Of a stretch of 64,000 nt of DNA, positions 1-9,144 are shown piece after piece. Source of the stretch: Sphingobium sp. EP60837. GTDB lineage: Bacteria; Pseudomonadota; Alphaproteobacteria; Sphingomonadales; Sphingomonadaceae. Positions within the stretch are counted from its first letter, which is position 1, and each line of letters begins with the position of its first letter. The DNA is taken from positions 1,427,501-1,491,500 of the forward strand of contig NZ_CP015986.1 of the NCBI RefSeq assembly GCF_001658005.1. The letters run 5' to 3'. The notes under the pieces were generated by a model. The model searched no databases, was not told the DNA's origin, and saw nothing but the letters and a program-made list of their open reading frames with translations. The position numbers were made by a program, and so were the translations under genes.

Positions 1-1
1 T

Positions 2-748
2 CCGCATCAGCTTGGCCTTTATGCCGAAGCGCTGTTCCTGACCCAGATTTTCGTGTCGAAATTCATCCCCCCGCTCAACGACGTCGCCTTCCCCGCTTAT
101 GCGCGGATGCAGAAAGATCCCGGGCGAATCGCCTGGTCGTTCTGCAAGGCGGTGCGCTTGCTGCTGCTGATTTCCTGCCCGGTCTATCTGGGCATGGCGG
201 TGACGGCCGAGCCGCTGGTCGAAACGCTGTTCGGTGAAAAATGGCTGGAGATGGCGCCGTTCGTATCGGTGCTCGCGCTGGCGATGCCCTTCATGACGCT
301 GCAGGTGATGTTCGCACCGGTCAGCAACGCATTGGGGCGGCCCGGCACCACGGCGCGAATCGCGGCGGTCGGTGCAGTGCTGATGCCCGCTGCCTTTCTT
401 GTCGGCATCCAGTTCGGAGCCATTGGACTGGCCTGGGCATGGCTGGGCGCTTTTCCGATTCTCACGGCAGTGACGGCGTATCTGGCTGGACAGCCCATGG
501 GGCTGCGATTGGTGGACCTGATTCGCGCTTCGGCCCCGGGTCTTGGGTGCTCGATACTGATGGCGGGCGCGGTAGCGATACTCGATTCGCTCTTGCCTGC
601 ACTGCCTGCACCGCTCCGCCTGAGCGTGCTGGTGCCCGCAGGCGGCCTTGCCTTTCTTGCCGCACTGATGCTGTGCGCGCGCGGCACGATGATGGAGTTG
701 GCGGCCCTGGTGATTCGCCGGGCGCCGCCACAGCCCGCCTCCGCCTGA
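2..748 (+). CDS. Polysaccharide/oligosaccharide flippase, C-terminal part (truncated by window edge)
   Basis: The frame is open from base 2 with no start codon, so the N-terminal part lies outside the window. About 248 residues remain, mostly alternating hydrophobic segments (for example around the LLLLISCPVYLGMAV and ILTAVTAYLAG stretches), as in the C-terminal half of Wzx/MATE-type flippases. Such proteins move undecaprenyl-linked sugar units across the inner membrane for surface polysaccharide assembly. The FGEKW motif after the first visible helix pair is typical of this group. The assignment to the family is fairly firm; the substrate cannot be told. It converges on the CBS-domain gene 4 bases downstream. 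Confidence 0.75.
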   Translation, partial: PHQLGLYAEALFLTQIFVSKFIPPLNDVAFPAYARMQKDPGRIAWSFCKAVRLLLLISCPVYLGMAVTAEPLVETLFGEKWLEMAPFVSVLALAMPFMTLQVMFAPVSNALGRPGTTARIAAVGAVLMPAAFLVGIQFGAIGLAWAWLGAFPILTAVTAYLAGQPMGLRLVDLIRASAPGLGCSILMAGAVAILDSLLPALPAPLRLSVLVPAGGLAFLAALMLCARGTMMELAALVIRRAPPQPASA

Positions 749-752
749 TGGC

Positions 753-1181
753 TCAGGCGGACTGGATATAATCGCGCAGCGCCGCTGCTTCCGATTCGAT
801 CGTATCGATGCGGAATTTGACGAGGTCGCCGATCGACACCAAGCCGATGAGAACGCCATCGACCACGACCGGCAAGTGACGCACGCGTTTCTTGGTCATC
901 AATGAGAGGCAGTGGATGACGGGGGTCTTATCATCGGTGGTGATCGCCGGCGCGGTCATCACGTCGCCGACGCGCCGTTCCAGCACCCCCGCTCCGTCGC
1001 GGGCTATATGGTGGACAAGGTCGCGTTCCGAGAAGATGCCGAGCACCCGGCCGTCATCGACGACCGGAACGCAGCCAATCCGCCGCTCCGACAAAAGCTG
1101 AACGACTGAGAGGACGCTATCGTCCGACCTGACCTGAGTGACTTCGCGCCCCTTGCCTTGCAGAATCGCGGTGATCGTCAT
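753..1181 (-). CDS. CBS-domain pair protein
   Basis: This 142-residue protein is almost entirely two CBS domains (about residues 8-60 and 72-135). Both have the usual ending pattern, GIFSERDL in the first and GLVSIGDLVKF in the second. CBS pairs bind adenine nucleotides and act as energy sensors or regulatory modules; stand-alone pairs like this one are common in alphaproteobacteria and their partner is usually unknown. The ATG at 1181 is chosen because the domain begins at once (MTITAIL); the open frame continues upstream but has no domain content and would run through the divergent gene. No membrane segment or extra domain is visible. Confidence 0.85.
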   Translation of the reverse strand: MTITAILQGKGREVTQVRSDDSVLSVVQLLSERRIGCVPVVDDGRVLGIFSERDLVHHIARDGAGVLERRVGDVMTAPAITTDDKTPVIHCLSLMTKKRVRHLPVVVDGVLIGLVSIGDLVKFRIDTIESEAAALRDYIQSA

Positions 1182-1256
1182 GCCCCGTCTCCTTGCCGTT
1201 ATGACTTTATGGTCCAGTCCCTTGATGATCCCACTTTCACACCCCAAAGAAAAGGG

Positions 1257-1556
1257 ATGAGACACCCGCAAGCCCTGGATGATCCGCAGATCGCCGCAAC
1301 GGCATGGAGGCGGTTTCGCCGCATCATGCTGTGGATGGCGGCAGGCGGTGCACTGTGCGTCGGCATCGCGCTGATCTGCCTTCGCCTTTGGGCCGGACCC
1401 ATGCCATTCCACATGATCCTGGCGACCGTCCTTGGGGTCTGGTTGACCTTCATGCTCGGGACAGCTTTGATGGCGCTCGTGTTCCTGTCGAGCGGAACAG
1501 GCCATGACGATCAGGTGATTGACCCGCTGAAGGACGAGGTATCCATTGACGACTGA
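1257..1556 (+). CDS. Small two-helix membrane protein, unknown function
   Basis: About 99 residues with two strong hydrophobic stretches (roughly residues 22-45 and 52-78) joined by a short loop, and an acidic C-terminal tail. An upstream ATG at 1209 would add 16 residues, but it would leave fewer than 30 bases for the promoter of the divergent CBS gene, so 1257 is preferred without certainty. The stop codon lies 11 bases inside the following thioesterase gene, so the two are probably translationally coupled. I do not recognise the family. The pairing with an acyl-CoA thioesterase might suggest a link to membrane lipid metabolism, but that is inference. Confidence 0.6.
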   Translation: MRHPQALDDPQIAATAWRRFRRIMLWMAAGGALCVGIALICLRLWAGPMPFHMILATVLGVWLTFMLGTALMALVFLSSGTGHDDQVIDPLKDEVSIDD

Positions 1557-1926
1557 CAATAGGGGCGAACTGGTCCTGCGCGTGGTGCCGCGCCTAACGG
1601 AGATCAACAGCAACGGCCATATTTTCGGCGGATGGATATTGAGCCAGATGGACATCGCCGGAGGAATCGTGGCCGGGCGGCTTGCGCGCGGCGCGGTTGC
1701 GACCGTGGCGATTGATGGCATGAAATTCATATCCCCCATGCTGGTGGGGGATGTCGTGGCTGTCTATGGGCGGGAAGAAAGGCGAGGCAGGACCTCGCTC
1801 GGCATCCGCGTCGATGTGGTCGCGACACGGGGCGTGGACCAGCAGGAGGTCGATCTCACCAGCGGTCTGTTCACCTTCGTAGCGCTGGACGAAGAGCATC
1901 GGCCAAGAGTGCTGCCCGAAGGCTGA
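1546..1926 (+). CDS. Acyl-CoA thioesterase, YciA-type hotdog fold
   Basis: A 126-residue single hotdog-domain protein. The N-terminal block NSNGHIFGGWILSQMDIAGG carries the GG-W and D residues of the YciA/BACH acyl-CoA thioesterases, which hydrolyse acyl-CoA to free acid and CoA in the cytoplasm. The start is a TTG at 1546 preceded by a good ribosome-binding site (AGGACGAGG, 1531-1539); the frame contains no earlier plausible start. It overlaps the upstream membrane-protein gene by 11 bases. A strong hairpin follows 7 bases after the stop. Family assignment is firm; chain-length preference is not visible. Confidence 0.88.
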   Translation: MTTDNRGELVLRVVPRLTEINSNGHIFGGWILSQMDIAGGIVAGRLARGAVATVAIDGMKFISPMLVGDVVAVYGREERRGRTSLGIRVDVVATRGVDQQEVDLTSGLFTFVALDEEHRPRVLPEG

Positions 1927-1933
1927 CGCGCAA

Positions 1934-1973
1934 ATGAAAAAGGGAATGACGCACGCGCCATTCCCTTTTTCAT
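1934..1973. terminator. Bidirectional intrinsic terminator
   Basis: A perfect 15-bp inverted repeat (ATGAAAAAGGGAATG, 1934-1948, with its complement at 1959-1973) encloses a 10-base loop. The stem ends in A5 on one side and T5 on the other, so it can terminate transcription in both directions. It sits between the convergent thioesterase and DUF4167 genes. Confidence 0.85.
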
Positions 1974-2009
1974 TCCGAAGGCCGCTCTTTCGAGCGCCGC
2001 CTATTCAGT

Positions 2010-2786
2010 TCATTCAGCCGCTTCGGCAGCGGGACGCGCGCGGCGGGTGCGCTTGCGGGGCGCTTCCTCTGCAGCGGGCTCGCTGTCATTGTCAGCGCGC
2101 GCGATCGATGGCGGCAGGACGGCCAGGTCCAACCCCTCGCTGCCCTCCGACTTTACAACTTCGGCCTTGCGCGGCCGGCCCCGGCGGGGGCGCGGCGCTT
2201 CGGCCTCCGCGGCCACCTGCGGTTCTGGCGCGCGATCGGTCACAGGGGCAGGCGCCTCGACTACCTCCATCTGCGGCTGTTCGGAACCGCCTTCATAGGC
2301 GGGGCGATCACGGCGCGGACGGTCGCGGCGGTTGCGGCCGTCGCGATTGTCCTGATAGTCGCGGGGCTGTTCCCGGCGGCGCTCGCCTTCATAGCCACGG
2401 TCAAACTGCTGCTGCGGCTGCTGCGGTTCAGAGCGACTATCCTCACCCCCATATTCGGAGGTGTCGAAATCATCGCCTTCATAATCGAGATTGTCGTCCG
2501 GACGGCGATAGCGCTGTTGCTGCTCTTCCTGTCGGGCGCGGTTGTCGGCAAGGACGCGGAAATAATGATCGGCGAACTGCAGATAATATTCCGCATTCAC
2601 CCGGTCGCCGGCCATCTGCGCGTCGCGGGCCATATTCTTGTATTTTTCAAGAAGCTGAGCCGCATTGCCGCGTGCGCGGCTGTCAATCCGGTTGCCGTTG
2701 TCGCCGCCGCCCCGATTACCACCATTGGGACGACCGTTATTGTTCCGGCCGCGATTACGGCGACCGGCCTGCCTGTTGTTGATCAA
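2010..2786 (-). CDS. DUF4167 domain protein, Arg/Asn-rich, probably RNA-associated
   Basis: 258 residues. The N-terminal 90 residues hold the DUF4167 domain (RNRGRNNNGR-rich tail, then AAQLLEKYKNMARDAQMAGDR and the AEYYLQFADHYFR block). The rest is low-complexity, rich in Arg, Asp, Glu and Pro, and ends in basic RKRTRRARP-like segments. The domain is typical of alphaproteobacteria; its function is not established, though the composition suggests nucleic-acid binding. The start is taken as TTG at 2786 with AAGGA about 11 bases upstream; no ATG or GTG is in frame above it before a stop. It follows hisS-prfA-prmC on the same strand after 314 bases. Confidence 0.8.
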   Translation of the reverse strand: MINNRQAGRRNRGRNNNGRPNGGNRGGGDNGNRIDSRARGNAAQLLEKYKNMARDAQMAGDRVNAEYYLQFADHYFRVLADNRARQEEQQQRYRRPDDNLDYEGDDFDTSEYGGEDSRSEPQQPQQQFDRGYEGERRREQPRDYQDNRDGRNRRDRPRRDRPAYEGGSEQPQMEVVEAPAPVTDRAPEPQVAAEAEAPRPRRGRPRKAEVVKSEGSEGLDLAVLPPSIARADNDSEPAAEEAPRKRTRRARPAAEAAE

Positions 2787-3100
2787 GACCTGGTCCTTGC
2801 GTTCACTTTGCCAACATTCACTGAAATCATAGTTCAGTCGCTATCCTAAAGCACGGCCCGCTTATCAGGCCGGGTAGGGCTCCGCCGGACAGGGGCTGCG
2901 ACAGCCCTTGCCCTTACGCTGCCAGAGGCGCTTGCGCAGCAGCGCCGTCGTGACTTTGAAGGAGCGGGAAAACGGCCTTTTCTCAGCTAAGCCCCACAGG
3001 GCAGATCCTCAGGATAGTGCCGTCCCTGCTCCTCATGTAGTGTCTTTAAAGCCATAAACCAAGCAAATTTCACGCGGAGCCATGCAATTCCGCCTCTGGT
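2787..3100 (-). other. Intergenic stretch between prmC and DUF4167 with several short hairpins
   Basis: 314 bases without a convincing gene. The G+C-rich middle part contains small inverted repeats such as GGGCTG-CGA-CAGCCC (2893-2907) and a GCTGC/GCAGC pair just beyond. On the minus strand an open frame of about 48 codons ends at about 2859 and encodes a Lys/Arg-rich peptide, but it has no ATG, GTG or TTG start. The stretch could be a structured leader of the DUF4167 mRNA or a small RNA. I cannot match it to 6S, SRP, tmRNA or RNase P RNA by eye. Confidence 0.35.
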
Positions 3101-3928
3101 TCAGCAGGTCCCCGGCAGCGTCGCGACAAGGCAACGGTCATGCCCCGCCAGATCCGAGCGGCAGGCGACGCTAAGCCCTTGATCGGAAAGCAAAGCAGAC
3201 ACGGTTTCGCGCTGATCATAACCTATCTCGATTGCGGCCATTCCATCCGCGGTAAGCAGGCGGGGCAGCATGGGCGCGATCCGCCGGTAATCGTCGAGAC
3301 CCTGGGCACCTGCATATAAGGCGCCTTGCGGTTCATGCAGCACATCCCCTGCAAGCGCCGCATCGCGAGCGATATAGGGGGGGTTGATCAGGACCAGGTC
3401 AAACGGCCCGGTCACGCCCTGCCCCCAGTCCCCAAGGCAGAAGGACGCCCGGCTGTCCAGCCCGAACCGCTCCGCATTGCCCCGCGCCACGGCCAGCGCA
3501 GCGGTAGAGATATCGACGCCCAGCCCCGTCGCCTCTGGCCATTGGTCGAGCGCCGCGAGCAACAACGCGCCCGAACCGGTCCCCAGGTCAAGGATGCGGG
3601 CCGGTGGCCGGTCTTTGAAATGTTCGATAGCCGCTTCGATCAGCGTTTCGGTGTCCGGCCTGGGTATGAGAACATCGGGCGTGACATGTAGGCTGATTGT
3701 CCAAAAATCCCGCATGCCGATGATATAGGCGACGGGTTCGCCAGCGATACGGCGCTCTATCAAAGCCCGGTAGCCGGAGGGCACAGCCAGTTCACGCTGG
3801 CGGAGCAGAAGGTCGTTTCGATCCAAGCCTAGCGCATGGGCGAGCAGCAGTTCGGCGTCGAGGCGAGGCGTATCGCTGGTCTCTTGAAGACGGGCGGCCG
3901 CATCACGCAGCGCCTGCGCGATACTCAC
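3101..3928 (-). CDS. prmC: Release factor glutamine methyltransferase
   Basis: 275 residues. PrmC methylates the glutamine of the GGQ motif in release factors RF1 and RF2 using S-adenosylmethionine. The N-terminal helical domain is followed by a Rossmann methyltransferase domain with motif I ([14 protein letters not shown], about residue 112) and the diagnostic NPPY motif (LINPPYIA, about residue 182) that holds the substrate glutamine. The start is a GTG sharing the four bases GTGA with the stop of prfA, its substrate's gene, so the pair is translationally coupled. Length is normal for the family. Confidence 0.95.
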   Translation of the reverse strand: MSIAQALRDAAARLQETSDTPRLDAELLLAHALGLDRNDLLLRQRELAVPSGYRALIERRIAGEPVAYIIGMRDFWTISLHVTPDVLIPRPDTETLIEAAIEHFKDRPPARILDLGTGSGALLLAALDQWPEATGLGVDISTAALAVARGNAERFGLDSRASFCLGDWGQGVTGPFDLVLINPPYIARDAALAGDVLHEPQGALYAGAQGLDDYRRIAPMLPRLLTADGMAAIEIGYDQRETVSALLSDQGLSVACRSDLAGHDRCLVATLPGTC

Positions 3929-5016
3929 CCGATGCCGTCCAACTGGGCGAGGCGCGCCGCTTCATCTTCAGCGATCAGCGCGTCGATAATTTCGGAGAGG
4001 CCGGGGCCTTCGAGAATTTCCGGCAGGCGGTGCAGGGTCAGGTTGATGCGGTGATCCGTCACCCGGCCCTGCGGAAAATTATAGGTGCGGATGCGCTCCG
4101 AGCGATCGCCGGACCCCACCATCGCCTTGCGGGCCCCCGCCTGCTCGCTTTGGGTGCGCTCCCGCTCTGCTTCATAAAGGCGGGCGCGCAGCACCTGCAT
4201 CGCCTTCGCCTTATTCTTGTGCTGGGATCGTTCGTCCTGCTGCGTCACCACGATGCCGCTGGGCAGATGGGTGATGCGCACGGCGCTGTCGGTCGTGTTG
4301 ACATGCTGGCCGCCAGCGCCCGAAGCGCGGTAAATGTCGATCTTGAGGTCGCTGTCCGCGATCTGCACATCAACCTCCTCCGGCTCCGGCAGCACGGCTA
4401 CCGTCGCGGCGGAGGTGTGGATACGCCCGCCGCTCTCGGTGACGGGCACGCGCTGGACGCGATGGACGCCGCTTTCGAATTTGAGCTTGGCGAAGACGCC
4501 GATGCCGGTGACGCTGGCCACGACTTCCTTGAAACCGCCCACTTCAGCCGCGTTGGCGGAGATCATCTCCATCTTCCAGCCCTGCGCGTCGGCATAGCGC
4601 TGATACATGCGGAACAGGTCGCCCGCGAAAAGTGCGGCCTCGTCGCCCCCGGTGCCCGCGCGGATTTCCAGCATCGCCGGACGCGCGTCCGCGGAGTCCC
4701 TAGGCAATAGTTGCAGCGCGAGGGCGCGCTCAGCCGCGGGCAGTTGGCCCTTGATCAGCTGCATTTCCTCCTGCGCCATTTCGCGCATGGCGGCATCAGC
4801 GTCAGCGTCGTCACCGCCCGCCATATATTCGAGCGCCTGAAGCTCCTGCCGCAGCCGCCGCACCTCATGCGCGGCCTTGGCCACCGGCTCGATCTCGGCA
4901 TATTCCTTGGACAGCCGAACGAACTCGTCGGGCGCGAGATCGGCGCGCGTCATCGACGCCTGCACCTCGTCCCGGCGCGCTTCAATCTGCGCGATGCGTT
5001 CGGCGGAAATATGCAT
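3925..5016 (-). CDS. prfA: Peptide chain release factor 1
   Basis: 363 residues, normal length for RF1. It recognises UAA and UAG stop codons and triggers peptide release. The GGQ motif ([16 protein letters not shown], about residue 235) contacts the peptidyl-transferase centre, and the [12 protein letters not shown] segment precedes it as in RF1. RF2 would normally carry a different anticodon-like loop, and the prmC neighbour also favours RF1. Its ATG shares one base with the hisS stop (TGATG), and its stop overlaps the prmC start, so hisS-prfA-prmC form one coupled operon. Confidence 0.96.
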   Translation of the reverse strand: MHISAERIAQIEARRDEVQASMTRADLAPDEFVRLSKEYAEIEPVAKAAHEVRRLRQELQALEYMAGGDDADADAAMREMAQEEMQLIKGQLPAAERALALQLLPRDSADARPAMLEIRAGTGGDEAALFAGDLFRMYQRYADAQGWKMEMISANAAEVGGFKEVVASVTGIGVFAKLKFESGVHRVQRVPVTESGGRIHTSAATVAVLPEPEEVDVQIADSDLKIDIYRASGAGGQHVNTTDSAVRITHLPSGIVVTQQDERSQHKNKAKAMQVLRARLYEAERERTQSEQAGARKAMVGSGDRSERIRTYNFPQGRVTDHRINLTLHRLPEILEGPGLSEIIDALIAEDEAARLAQLDGIG

Positions 5017-6278
5017 CAGGTGGCCGTCAGCGTCTCAACCAACGCGGTTAACGGCACCGCCTGTTGCTCGCCCGAGCGCAGATCGCGCAACGCCGCCTCG
5101 CCTCGGGCCAGTTCATCGTCGCCAAGGATGATCGCCCAGACAGCGCCCGAAGCATTGGCGCGCTGCATCCGCTTTTTCATATTACCGCGATAGCCCATGT
5201 CACAGGCCAATCCTGCACGGCGCAGATCAGCGATGATGCCTGTAGCCTTGGTTTCGGCGGCCTCACCCATCGGAATGACCGCGACACTCGGCTTGTCGAG
5301 TTCAGGCGCCTCGATCAGCATCGCCAACCGCTCGATCCCCGCCGCCCAGCCGACCGCAGCCGTGGACGGTCCGCCGAGATTTTCGATCAGTCCATCATAG
5401 CGCCCACCGCCCAACACGGTCCCCTGCGCACCGAGGCGATCGGTAATGAACTCGAACGCCGTATGGCGGTAATAATCAAGGCCGCGCACCAACCGCGCAT
5501 TGCGTTCCCAGGCGACGCCTGCCGCATCAAGGCCAGCCGTCACCTTGTCGAAGAAGCTGCGCGCTTCGTCGGTCAGATAGAGGTCGATATCCGGTGCGCT
5601 ATCCGCCACAGGCCGGTCACGCGGGTCTTTGCTATCGAGAATGCGCAAAGGATTGCGGTGCAGACGGTCGAGGCTTTCCTCCGACAGCTGATCGCGATGC
5701 GCTTCGAAATGGGCGACCAGAGCGGCGCGCCAGGCTTCGCGGCTCTGCGCGTCGCCGAGCGTGTTAAGGTTCAGCGTCACGCCTTCCGACACGCCGAGTT
5801 CGCGCAGCAGCTGGTCGGCGAAGACCAACAATTCCACGTCCGCGCCCGGCTCACCCGCGCCGATAATCTCGGCGTCAAGCTGGTGGAATTGGCGGAAACG
5901 GCCCTTTTGCGGGCGCTCATAGCGGAACAGCGGACCGTGGGTGGCGACCTTCAGCGGCGCATATTGCTGCCAGCCTTCGGTCACATAGGCGCGCGCAATC
6001 CCGGCAGTAAATTCCGGACGCAGCGTGATGCTGTCGCCGCCGCGATCCTCGAACGTGTACATTTCCTTCGAAACGACATCCGTGCTTTCACCCAAGGAAC
6101 GGGCGAAGACGGCAGTGGCTTCGAACACCGGCACTTCGACGCGTTGAAAGCCGTAGAGCCTGCGCACCCGGTCGAAGGTCGCAACGACATGGGCGAAGCG
6201 TTCCTGGAACGCCTCGCTCATACCACCCAGCATGTCCTGCGTACCGCGCACCGGACGCGGGGTTTCGATTTTCGCCAT
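5016..6278 (-). CDS. hisS: Histidine-tRNA ligase
   Basis: 420 residues, class II aminoacyl-tRNA synthetase that charges tRNA-His. The N-terminal PVRGTQDM block, motif 2 ([20 protein letters not shown]), the histidine-binding [15 protein letters not shown] signature and motif 3 ([14 protein letters not shown]) are all present, followed by the C-terminal anticodon-binding domain. The ATG at 6278 has only a weak ribosome-binding site. It is the first gene of the coupled hisS-prfA-prmC unit and is divergent from the M61 peptidase gene. Confidence 0.96.
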   Translation of the reverse strand: MAKIETPRPVRGTQDMLGGMSEAFQERFAHVVATFDRVRRLYGFQRVEVPVFEATAVFARSLGESTDVVSKEMYTFEDRGGDSITLRPEFTAGIARAYVTEGWQQYAPLKVATHGPLFRYERPQKGRFRQFHQLDAEIIGAGEPGADVELLVFADQLLRELGVSEGVTLNLNTLGDAQSREAWRAALVAHFEAHRDQLSEESLDRLHRNPLRILDSKDPRDRPVADSAPDIDLYLTDEARSFFDKVTAGLDAAGVAWERNARLVRGLDYYRHTAFEFITDRLGAQGTVLGGGRYDGLIENLGGPSTAAVGWAAGIERLAMLIEAPELDKPSVAVIPMGEAAETKATGIIADLRRAGLACDMGYRGNMKKRMQRANASGAVWAIILGDDELARGEAALRDLRSGEQQAVPLTALVETLTAT

Positions 6279-6432
6279 GGGGATGCGCCTTTAGCGGCAA
6301 AGAAGCCCCATGGAAACGCGCTTTTTTGCCATATGATAAGGCTTCGGCCAATGGGGGTGGACGGCGCCGGTCCGGCTCGTCATTCTGGGCTCCTTAAGGC
6401 GTTCCAGCCGCATCTTTTTTTCGGAGATGGCC

Positions 6433-8346
6433 ATGATCCGCAGCCTTGCTGCCGCTCTTCTGCTTTCCACCGCAATCGCCAGCCCCCTATTCGCCCAGAA
6501 TGCCGTAAGGTCAAAGCCTGCCGCCCTGCCCGTCAACTACGCGAGCCCTGCGCCGCGCGATGTTCCTTATCCGGGCGGCGCCATCCGCCTGGAGGTCGAT
6601 GCCAGTGATACGGTGCAGCGCATCTTTCGCGTGAAGGAAACCATCCCGGTGGCAGCGAGCGGCCCGATGACGTTGCTGATGCCGCAATGGCTGCCCGGCA
6701 ATCATGCGCCGCGCGGGCAAATCGAAAAGCTCAGTGGCCTCACCTTCACCGCGGACGGAAAGCCATTGGCTTGGAAACGCGACCCGCTGAACGTCTATGG
6801 CTTTGTCATTGATGTGCCGCAGGGCACGAAACAGGTCGTCGCGGAGTTCCAGTTCCTGTCCGCCACCCAATCCAATCAGGGCCGGGTAGTTGTCACGCCC
6901 AAGATGCTGAACATCCAGTGGGAGTCAGTATCGCTCTATCCCGCCGGCTATTTCACGCGCCAGATTCCGGTGCAGGCGACCGTCACCTATCCCGATGGCT
7001 GGCAGGCGGCGACGGCGTTGCGAGGGAAGAAGAGTGGATCGACCGTCGCCTATGAGACGATCGACTATGAAGCCTTGCAGGATTCGCCGATCTTTGCCGG
7101 TCGCTATTTCAAGCCGGTGGACCTCGGCCACAATGTCACGCTCAACATGATCGCCGATGATGCCGATGAGCTGGAAGCCAAGCCCGACCAGATCGCCAAG
7201 CATAAGAAGCTGGTCGATGAAGCGGGCGCGCTGTTCGGCGCCTATCATTTCAATCATTATGATTTCCTCTTCGCCATCACCGACGAGATGGGCGGCATTG
7301 GCCTTGAACATCACCGCTCATCGGAAAATCAGGTGGAGCCGGGCTATTTCAAGAAATGGAGCGAGGGCGAGGCGCTGCTTGACCGCAACCTTCTGCCCCA
7401 TGAGTTCACCCATAGCTGGGACGGCAAGTTTCGCCGCCCCGACCAGCTGTGGACGCCCGATTTCAACGTGCCGATGCAGGACAATTTGCTGTGGGTCTAT
7501 GAAGGGCAGACGCAATTCTGGGGCTATGTGCTTGGCGCGCGCTCGGGCCTGTTCACCAAACAGGAGACGCTGGACGCTTACGCCCATATCGCGGCCAAAC
7601 TGGACACAACGCGCGGCCGCGAATGGCGGCCGATGGAAGACACGACCCACGACCCCATCATCTCGGCGCGGCGGCCCAAGGGCTGGTCTAGCTGGCAGCG
7701 GTCCGAAGACTATTATAATGAAGGGTTGATGATCTGGCTGGAGGCCGATGCGATCATCCGCCAGCAGACCAAGGGCGCCAAGGGCCTGGATGATTTCGCC
7801 AAAGCCTTTTTCGGCATCAATCCGGGGGATTGGGGACAGGTCGTCTATAATCGCGGCGAGGTGATCAAGACGCTGAACGCCATCGCTCCCTATGACTGGA
7901 CCGGCTTCTTCGACAAATATGTGGACAGCACCACGCGCGAAACACCCAAAGGGGGTTTCGCCTTGGGCGGATACAAGCTCGTCTATGGCGACACGCCCAA
8001 CGCTTTTACCAAGGCGGCCGAGGGCAAGAATCTCGACCAAAGCTTCGGTATCGGCCTGATCGTGAAGGGCGATGGCGAGGTTTCGAACGTCGTCTGGGAC
8101 AGTGCCGCCTTCAAGGCGGGCCTGGTCACCGGCGCGAAGATCGTCGCGATCAATGGCGACGAATATTCCGCCGACGTCTTCAAGGCTGCACTGAAGGCCG
8201 CAAAACCGATGCAGATGATCGTCAAACAGGATAAATACTATCGCACTTTGACGCTCGCATATTCAGGCGGGCTGCGCTATCCGCGCCTCGAAAAGACAGG
8301 AGAGGGTGAAGGCAGCCTGGACCGGCTGCTCAGACCGAAAACATGA
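6433..8346 (+). CDS. Secreted M61-family metallopeptidase with PDZ domain
   Basis: About 637 residues. A signal peptide (MIRSLAAALLLSTAIASPLFAQ) sends it to the periplasm. The zinc site is HEFTH at about residues 323-327 followed by SWDGKFRRP, the pattern of M61 glycyl aminopeptidases, with VYEGQTQFWG supplying the downstream glutamate. A PDZ domain occupies about residues 536-610 (FGIGLIVKGDGEVSNVVWDS onward). The ATG at 6433 is preferred over the one at 6427 because the GGAGA ribosome-binding site (6423-6427) is well spaced only for 6433. It probably trims peptides in the periplasm; the physiological substrate is unknown. Confidence 0.9.
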   Translation: MIRSLAAALLLSTAIASPLFAQNAVRSKPAALPVNYASPAPRDVPYPGGAIRLEVDASDTVQRIFRVKETIPVAASGPMTLLMPQWLPGNHAPRGQIEKLSGLTFTADGKPLAWKRDPLNVYGFVIDVPQGTKQVVAEFQFLSATQSNQGRVVVTPKMLNIQWESVSLYPAGYFTRQIPVQATVTYPDGWQAATALRGKKSGSTVAYETIDYEALQDSPIFAGRYFKPVDLGHNVTLNMIADDADELEAKPDQIAKHKKLVDEAGALFGAYHFNHYDFLFAITDEMGGIGLEHHRSSENQVEPGYFKKWSEGEALLDRNLLPHEFTHSWDGKFRRPDQLWTPDFNVPMQDNLLWVYEGQTQFWGYVLGARSGLFTKQETLDAYAHIAAKLDTTRGREWRPMEDTTHDPIISARRPKGWSSWQRSEDYYNEGLMIWLEADAIIRQQTKGAKGLDDFAKAFFGINPGDWGQVVYNRGEVIKTLNAIAPYDWTGFFDKYVDSTTRETPKGGFALGGYKLVYGDTPNAFTKAAEGKNLDQSFGIGLIVKGDGEVSNVVWDSAAFKAGLVTGAKIVAINGDEYSADVFKAALKAAKPMQMIVKQDKYYRTLTLAYSGGLRYPRLEKTGEGEGSLDRLLRPKT

Positions 8347-8389
8347 ATCACCCGTAACGCCAACGCGTATCGAAAAAGGCTTGAAGTCC

Positions 8390-8932
8390 ATGAATATCGA
8401 ACTGATCCCGGTCGGCGACGATCCGCCCAACAGCTTGAACGTCATCATCGAGGTCCCCGTGGGTGGCGAGCCCGTCAAATATGAGTTCGACAAGGCATCG
8501 GGCGCGCTGTTCGTGGATCGCATCCTGCACACGCCGATGCGCTATCCCGCCAATTACGGCTTCGTGCCGCACACCCTGTCGCCCGATGGCGACCCGCTCG
8601 ACGCGCTGGTGATCGCGCGTTCGCCCTTCGTGCCCGGCTCTGTCGTGCGCGCGCGTCCGATCGCCGTGCTGAATCTGGAAGACGAAGCCGGTGGCGACGA
8701 AAAGCTGGTCTGCGTTCCCGACAACAAGACCTTCCCTTATTATAGCGACGTCGATGAGAAGGACGATCTGCCCGGAATCGTGATGGAGCAGATCGAGCAT
8801 TTCTTCACCCACTATAAGGATCTGGAAAAGCAGAAGTGGGTGCGGGTCGGCACATGGGGCGGCGCGGAAGACGCCCGCCGCATCACCATCGAGGCCATCG
8901 AACGCTACAAGGCTGAGAAGAAGGCGGCGTAA
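8390..8932 (+). CDS. ppa: Inorganic pyrophosphatase (family I)
   Basis: 180 residues, the usual bacterial length. The enzyme hydrolyses pyrophosphate to two phosphates, pulling biosynthetic reactions forward. The signature DGDPLD (residues 66-71) supplies Mg-binding aspartates, and the RYPANYGFVPHTLSPDGDPL block is typical. The ATG at 8390 begins the conserved MNIELIPVG start; an upstream extension in the same frame has no homology. It lies 43 bases after the M61 gene and is closed by a strong terminator. Confidence 0.97.
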   Translation: MNIELIPVGDDPPNSLNVIIEVPVGGEPVKYEFDKASGALFVDRILHTPMRYPANYGFVPHTLSPDGDPLDALVIARSPFVPGSVVRARPIAVLNLEDEAGGDEKLVCVPDNKTFPYYSDVDEKDDLPGIVMEQIEHFFTHYKDLEKQKWVRVGTWGGAEDARRITIEAIERYKAEKKAA

Positions 8933-8953
8933 GCGCCACTTCAACTGTTAAAG

Positions 8954-8988
8954 AGGCCGCGCGGGAGATGTCCTGCGCGGCCTTTTTT
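8954..8988 (+). terminator. Intrinsic terminator of ppa
   Basis: A 13-bp stem (8954-8966 with 8971-8983, one G-U pair) with a GATG loop is followed by a run of T through 8988. It lies about 20 bases after the ppa stop. Confidence 0.9.
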
Positions 8989-9011
8989 CATGCCCGGTGT
9001 CGGCCACCAAC

Positions 9012-9089
9012 CGTCATTCCAGCGAAAGCTGGAATTTCAGGAGATGTGGCGCTACATGGCCTGAGACCCCAGCTTCCGCAGGGGTGACG
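9012..9089. repeat. REP-like palindromic repeat
   Basis: CGTCATTCCAGCGAAAGCTGG (first 20 bases from 9012) is matched in inverted orientation by the end of the element (CCAGCTTCCGCAGGGGTGACG, to 9089), with a few mismatches, around a central spacer. Elements of this look are dispersed in sphingomonad intergenic regions. It lies between the ppa terminator and the convergent MocR gene. Confidence 0.75.
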
Positions 9090-9144
9090 GTAAGGTGGCG
9101 CGTCACCTCCCATCCACACCAACCTCTCACATCGACGACAAACA

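Noticed and set aside
2787..3100. 6S, SRP, tmRNA or RNase P RNA in the prmC-DUF4167 gap
   Set aside because: I looked for the conserved SRP loop, the RNase P core and the tmRNA acceptor end and saw none. The hairpins alone do not identify a family.
5064..6608. A 514-codon open frame antisense to hisS
   Set aside because: It lies opposite a complete, motif-bearing synthetase gene and has no recognisable domain. Long antisense frames are expected in high-G+C coding DNA.
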